Source of the DNA: UBA1724 sp016302315
Lineage (GTDB): Bacteria; Verrucomicrobiota; Lentisphaeria; Oligosphaerales; Oligosphaeraceae
Assembly (NCBI GenBank): GCA_016302315.1
Contig: JAEDNW010000042.1
Location: 1-16,473, forward strand
DNA length: 16,473 nt
Direction of reading: 5' to 3'
Under the pieces are notes generated by a model. It was given only the letters and a program-made list of their open reading frames with translations. It was not told the origin of the DNA and did not search any database. Below are positions 14,235 to 16,473 of this stretch, piece after piece. Both the position numbers and the translations under genes were made by a program. Each line of letters starts with the position of its first letter. Position 1 is the stretch's first letter.

Positions 14235-16433
14235 ATGGATCCTATCCTCTCCTCCCTGGAAGCCGTCATCCCTGCGCCGCTCCCCCGTATTGTGGCCGTC
14301 GAAGTCGATGAGGACAGCACCCTGGTGCTTTTCCAGCGTTCGGAAGACGGAGAGGAGACCCATGTCCTGCGCCTTCCCTATCAGTGGTGGCTCCTCACGG
14401 CAGGCCCGGAAATGGCCCAGGCCCTGGACCTGCCCTGCCATTGGGAAATTCTCCAGGGCGAGGGGACCCTCCGGTGCCGGGTGAAGCTGGACAGCCGGCA
14501 GGACTATGACGAGGCCCTGAAACGGCTGAAGGCCCTCACTGGCCAGCTTCCCTCCCCTCTGGCTCCCTACCGCACCTTCGCCCATGCCTCCCAGCAGGCC
14601 ATGATGGACCAGGGCATCCGCCTCTTCCGGGGCATGTCCTTCCCCCAGCTCCGCCGCATGCAGCTGGACATCGAATGCAAAAGCGCTGATCCCGCCCGCT
14701 TCTGCGATGCCAAAGTGCCGGGGGACGAAGTGATCATGGTGGCGCTGAAGGACACCCGGGGACTGGAGGTGTGCCTCACCTCCCGGGAATGCGGCGGCGA
14801 AGCCGGTCTCCTCCGGAAAATGATCCAGGTCATCCAGGAACGGGATCCCGATGTGCTGGAAGGACACAATCTCTTCTCCTTCGACCTGATGTATCTGAAG
14901 GAACGCTGCCGACGACATAAAATCCCCCTGGCCCTGGGACGGAACGGCAAGGTCGTCCAATCCCATCCCAGCCGGATGAACATCGCTGAACGCCTCATCA
15001 ATTTCCCCCGCTTCGACATCTATGGCCGGCATGTGGTGGATACCTATCATCTGGTGATGCTCTACGATGTGGCCCGGCGGGAGCTGGAATCCTATGGCCT
15101 CAAATACTGCGCCAAACACTTCGGACTGGCCCGGGAAGGCCGGGTCTATGTCCCCGGCGAGGCCATCAGCCAAATGTATGAGGAAGACGCCCAACGCCTG
15201 GCGGAATACAACCTGGATGATGTCCGGGAGACGGACGGAATCTCCAAGATGCTCTCCCCCAGTTACTTTTATCAGGCACAGCTCCTGCCTTGCTCCTATC
15301 AGGACTGTGTTCTGCGGGGCAATGCCACCCGGATCGACGCCCTCCTTTGCGCCGCCTATCTTTCCCGGGGATACGCCCTTCCCTCTCCTCAGGCGCCCCA
15401 GACTTTCGAGGGGGCCCTGACCACCGTGGAGAACATGGGCGTCTTCCGCCCCGCCTGGCATCTGGACGTGCGCTCCCTCTATCCCTCCGTGCTTCTGGCG
15501 GCAGGTGAATCCCCCCGCAGCGACACCCTGGGCATCTTCATCCAGCTCCTGGGACACCTGCGCACCTTCCGCCTCCAGGCCAAGGATGCCGCCAAAGACG
15601 CCGGCACCCCCGCCCAGCGGGAGGAATACCAGGCCCTTCAGAACTCCTTCAAGATCCTCATCAACTCCTTCTACGGATACCTGGGATTCGCCCAGGGCAG
15701 CTTCAACGACTACTCCCTGGCCCAGAAAGTCACCGCCACCGGCAGGAATATCCTCACCCAGATGAAGGGGGATCTGGAAAACGAGGGGGCCCATATCCTG
15801 GAGATGGACACCGACGGTATCTACTTCATGCCACCGCCCCAGGCTACCCCGGAATCCATGCGGGAGAAGATCCAGAAGGGACTGCCCCCCGGCATCGAGA
15901 TCGAGCTGGACGGACTCTTCGCCGCCATGTTCTCCTATCGCAGCAAAAACTACGCCCTCCTGGAAACGGACGGCTCCATCTCCCTCCACGGCGCCGCCTT
16001 GCGCTCCCGAGGCCTGGAACCCTTCCTGCGGCGCTTCATCCAGGAAGCTCTCAAGGCAATCCTGGTGGACGACCTCCACGATCTCTCCCCCCTGCTGGAC
16101 CGCTACCTCCAGGATATCCAAAACCACGCCTGGCCCCTGACGGATTTCCTGCGAAAGGAAAATCTCACCCAGTCCCTGGAAAACTATCTCCACTCCCTGG
16201 GAACCCCAAAAGGACGGCGCTCCGCCGTCTACGAACTGGCCCGGCGAAGCAAACATCCCGTCCGCCCCGGAGACGCCCTGCGCTACTACGTCACCGGAGA
16301 AAAGAAATCCGTCTCCGTCACCGACAACAGCAAGCTGGAGGAGGAAATCCAGGAATCCCTGCGGGATGAAAATCTCGCCTTCTACCGGGAACGCCTCCTC
16401 ACCCTGGCTCAAAAGTTCCAGGCCGTCCTCTAG
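14235..16433 (+). CDS. polB: Family-B DNA polymerase (Pol II-like) with 3'-5' exonuclease domain
   Basis: 732 residues, somewhat shorter than E. coli Pol II (783). Exonuclease motifs are intact: Exo I LDIE (D145, E147), Exo II GHNLFSFD (N212, D217), Exo III YNLDD (Y325, D329). Polymerase motifs are intact: motif A LDVRSLYPS (D411), motif B KILINSFYGYLG (K473), motif C MDTDG (D525, D527), and a later KNYALLETDG. A thumb-like C-terminal part follows. It is therefore predicted to be an active, proofreading polymerase, probably for repair or translesion synthesis beside the DnaE replicase. ATG 14235 has no SD. It is transcribed away from rodA and appears to be a single gene at the window end. Family-B enzymes are patchy in bacteria outside the gammaproteobacteria, so lateral acquisition is possible, but its GC-rich codon use looks like that of its neighbours. 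Confidence 0.93.
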   Translation: MDPILSSLEAVIPAPLPRIVAVEVDEDSTLVLFQRSEDGEETHVLRLPYQWWLLTAGPEMAQALDLPCHWEILQGEGTLRCRVKLDSRQDYDEALKRLKALTGQLPSPLAPYRTFAHASQQAMMDQGIRLFRGMSFPQLRRMQLDIECKSADPARFCDAKVPGDEVIMVALKDTRGLEVCLTSRECGGEAGLLRKMIQVIQERDPDVLEGHNLFSFDLMYLKERCRRHKIPLALGRNGKVVQSHPSRMNIAERLINFPRFDIYGRHVVDTYHLVMLYDVARRELESYGLKYCAKHFGLAREGRVYVPGEAISQMYEEDAQRLAEYNLDDVRETDGISKMLSPSYFYQAQLLPCSYQDCVLRGNATRIDALLCAAYLSRGYALPSPQAPQTFEGALTTVENMGVFRPAWHLDVRSLYPSVLLAAGESPRSDTLGIFIQLLGHLRTFRLQAKDAAKDAGTPAQREEYQALQNSFKILINSFYGYLGFAQGSFNDYSLAQKVTATGRNILTQMKGDLENEGAHILEMDTDGIYFMPPPQATPESMREKIQKGLPPGIEIELDGLFAAMFSYRSKNYALLETDGSISLHGAALRSRGLEPFLRRFIQEALKAILVDDLHDLSPLLDRYLQDIQNHAWPLTDFLRKENLTQSLENYLHSLGTPKGRRSAVYELARRSKHPVRPGDALRYYVTGEKKSVSVTDNSKLEEEIQESLRDENLAFYRERLLTLAQKFQAVL

Positions 16434-16461
16434 CCCGCCCCAACGGCAGGCTCCCCAACAG

Positions 16462-16473
16462 CCCCCCCCCCCC
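16462..16473. other. Run of 12 C at the window end
   Basis: The last 12 bases are all C, 28 nt after the polymerase stop. This is either a real homopolymer or an assembly break at a low-complexity tract. Confidence 0.7.

Noticed and set aside
14061..16412. Minus-strand frame continuous with rodA, which would make a 1214-residue fusion
   Set aside because: The upstream ~780 codons are antisense to the family-B polymerase and resemble no family. RodA is complete from about 14060.
1..16473. CRISPR arrays, tRNA/rRNA genes, IS elements, prophage or toxin-antitoxin genes
   Set aside because: I looked for regular spaced repeats, cloverleaf-like segments, transposase motifs and small gene pairs and found none.

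Overview
This is a GC-rich (about 60-65 % by eye), densely coded bacterial chromosomal segment with ten complete genes and one cut gene. I see no rRNA, tRNA, CRISPR array, insertion sequence or phage gene. The organism looks like a Gram-negative-type bacterium, most plausibly from the Verrucomicrobiota/PVC side. That placement is inference only. It rests on a membrane metallophosphoesterase resembling chlamydial LpxG, a solo NFACT-R protein, a Pol II-like family-B polymerase outside the gammaproteobacteria, a RodA with an enlarged loop, and many genes without a Shine-Dalgarno (SD) sequence.

Layout. Positions 1-3360 (+ strand) hold three closely spaced genes: the 3' part of a CstA-family peptide/carbon-starvation transporter, an MscS-type mechanosensitive channel, and a membrane-anchored metallophosphoesterase. 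They end in a hairpin-rich convergent gap (3361-3495). From 14060 down to 3496 (- strand) run seven genes in this order of transcription: rodA, lepB, a solo NFACT-R protein, a hemW-like radical SAM gene, a secreted protein of unknown function, dnaE and the copper ATPase copA. At 14235-16433 (+ strand), divergent from rodA, lies a compact family-B DNA polymerase. The window then stops inside a run of C.

How the genes may work together. rodA and lepB are 3 nt apart and both serve the cell envelope (glycan polymerisation and signal-peptide cleavage). The NFACT-R gene and the hemW-like gene overlap by 4 nt (ATGA) and are almost certainly co-translated. This is the most interesting pair, because the radical SAM partner has a non-standard CX4CX2C cluster motif and an altered heme-binding motif. 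dnaE encodes the replicative polymerase with an apparently complete PHP metal site. The family-B polymerase has intact exonuclease and polymerase motifs and is probably an accessory or repair enzyme. I found no clearly new multi-gene defence or biosynthetic system. The best candidates for undescribed biology are the NFACT-R/HemW-like pair, the orphan secreted protein and the RodA loop insertion.

All gaps between genes are under 200 bases.
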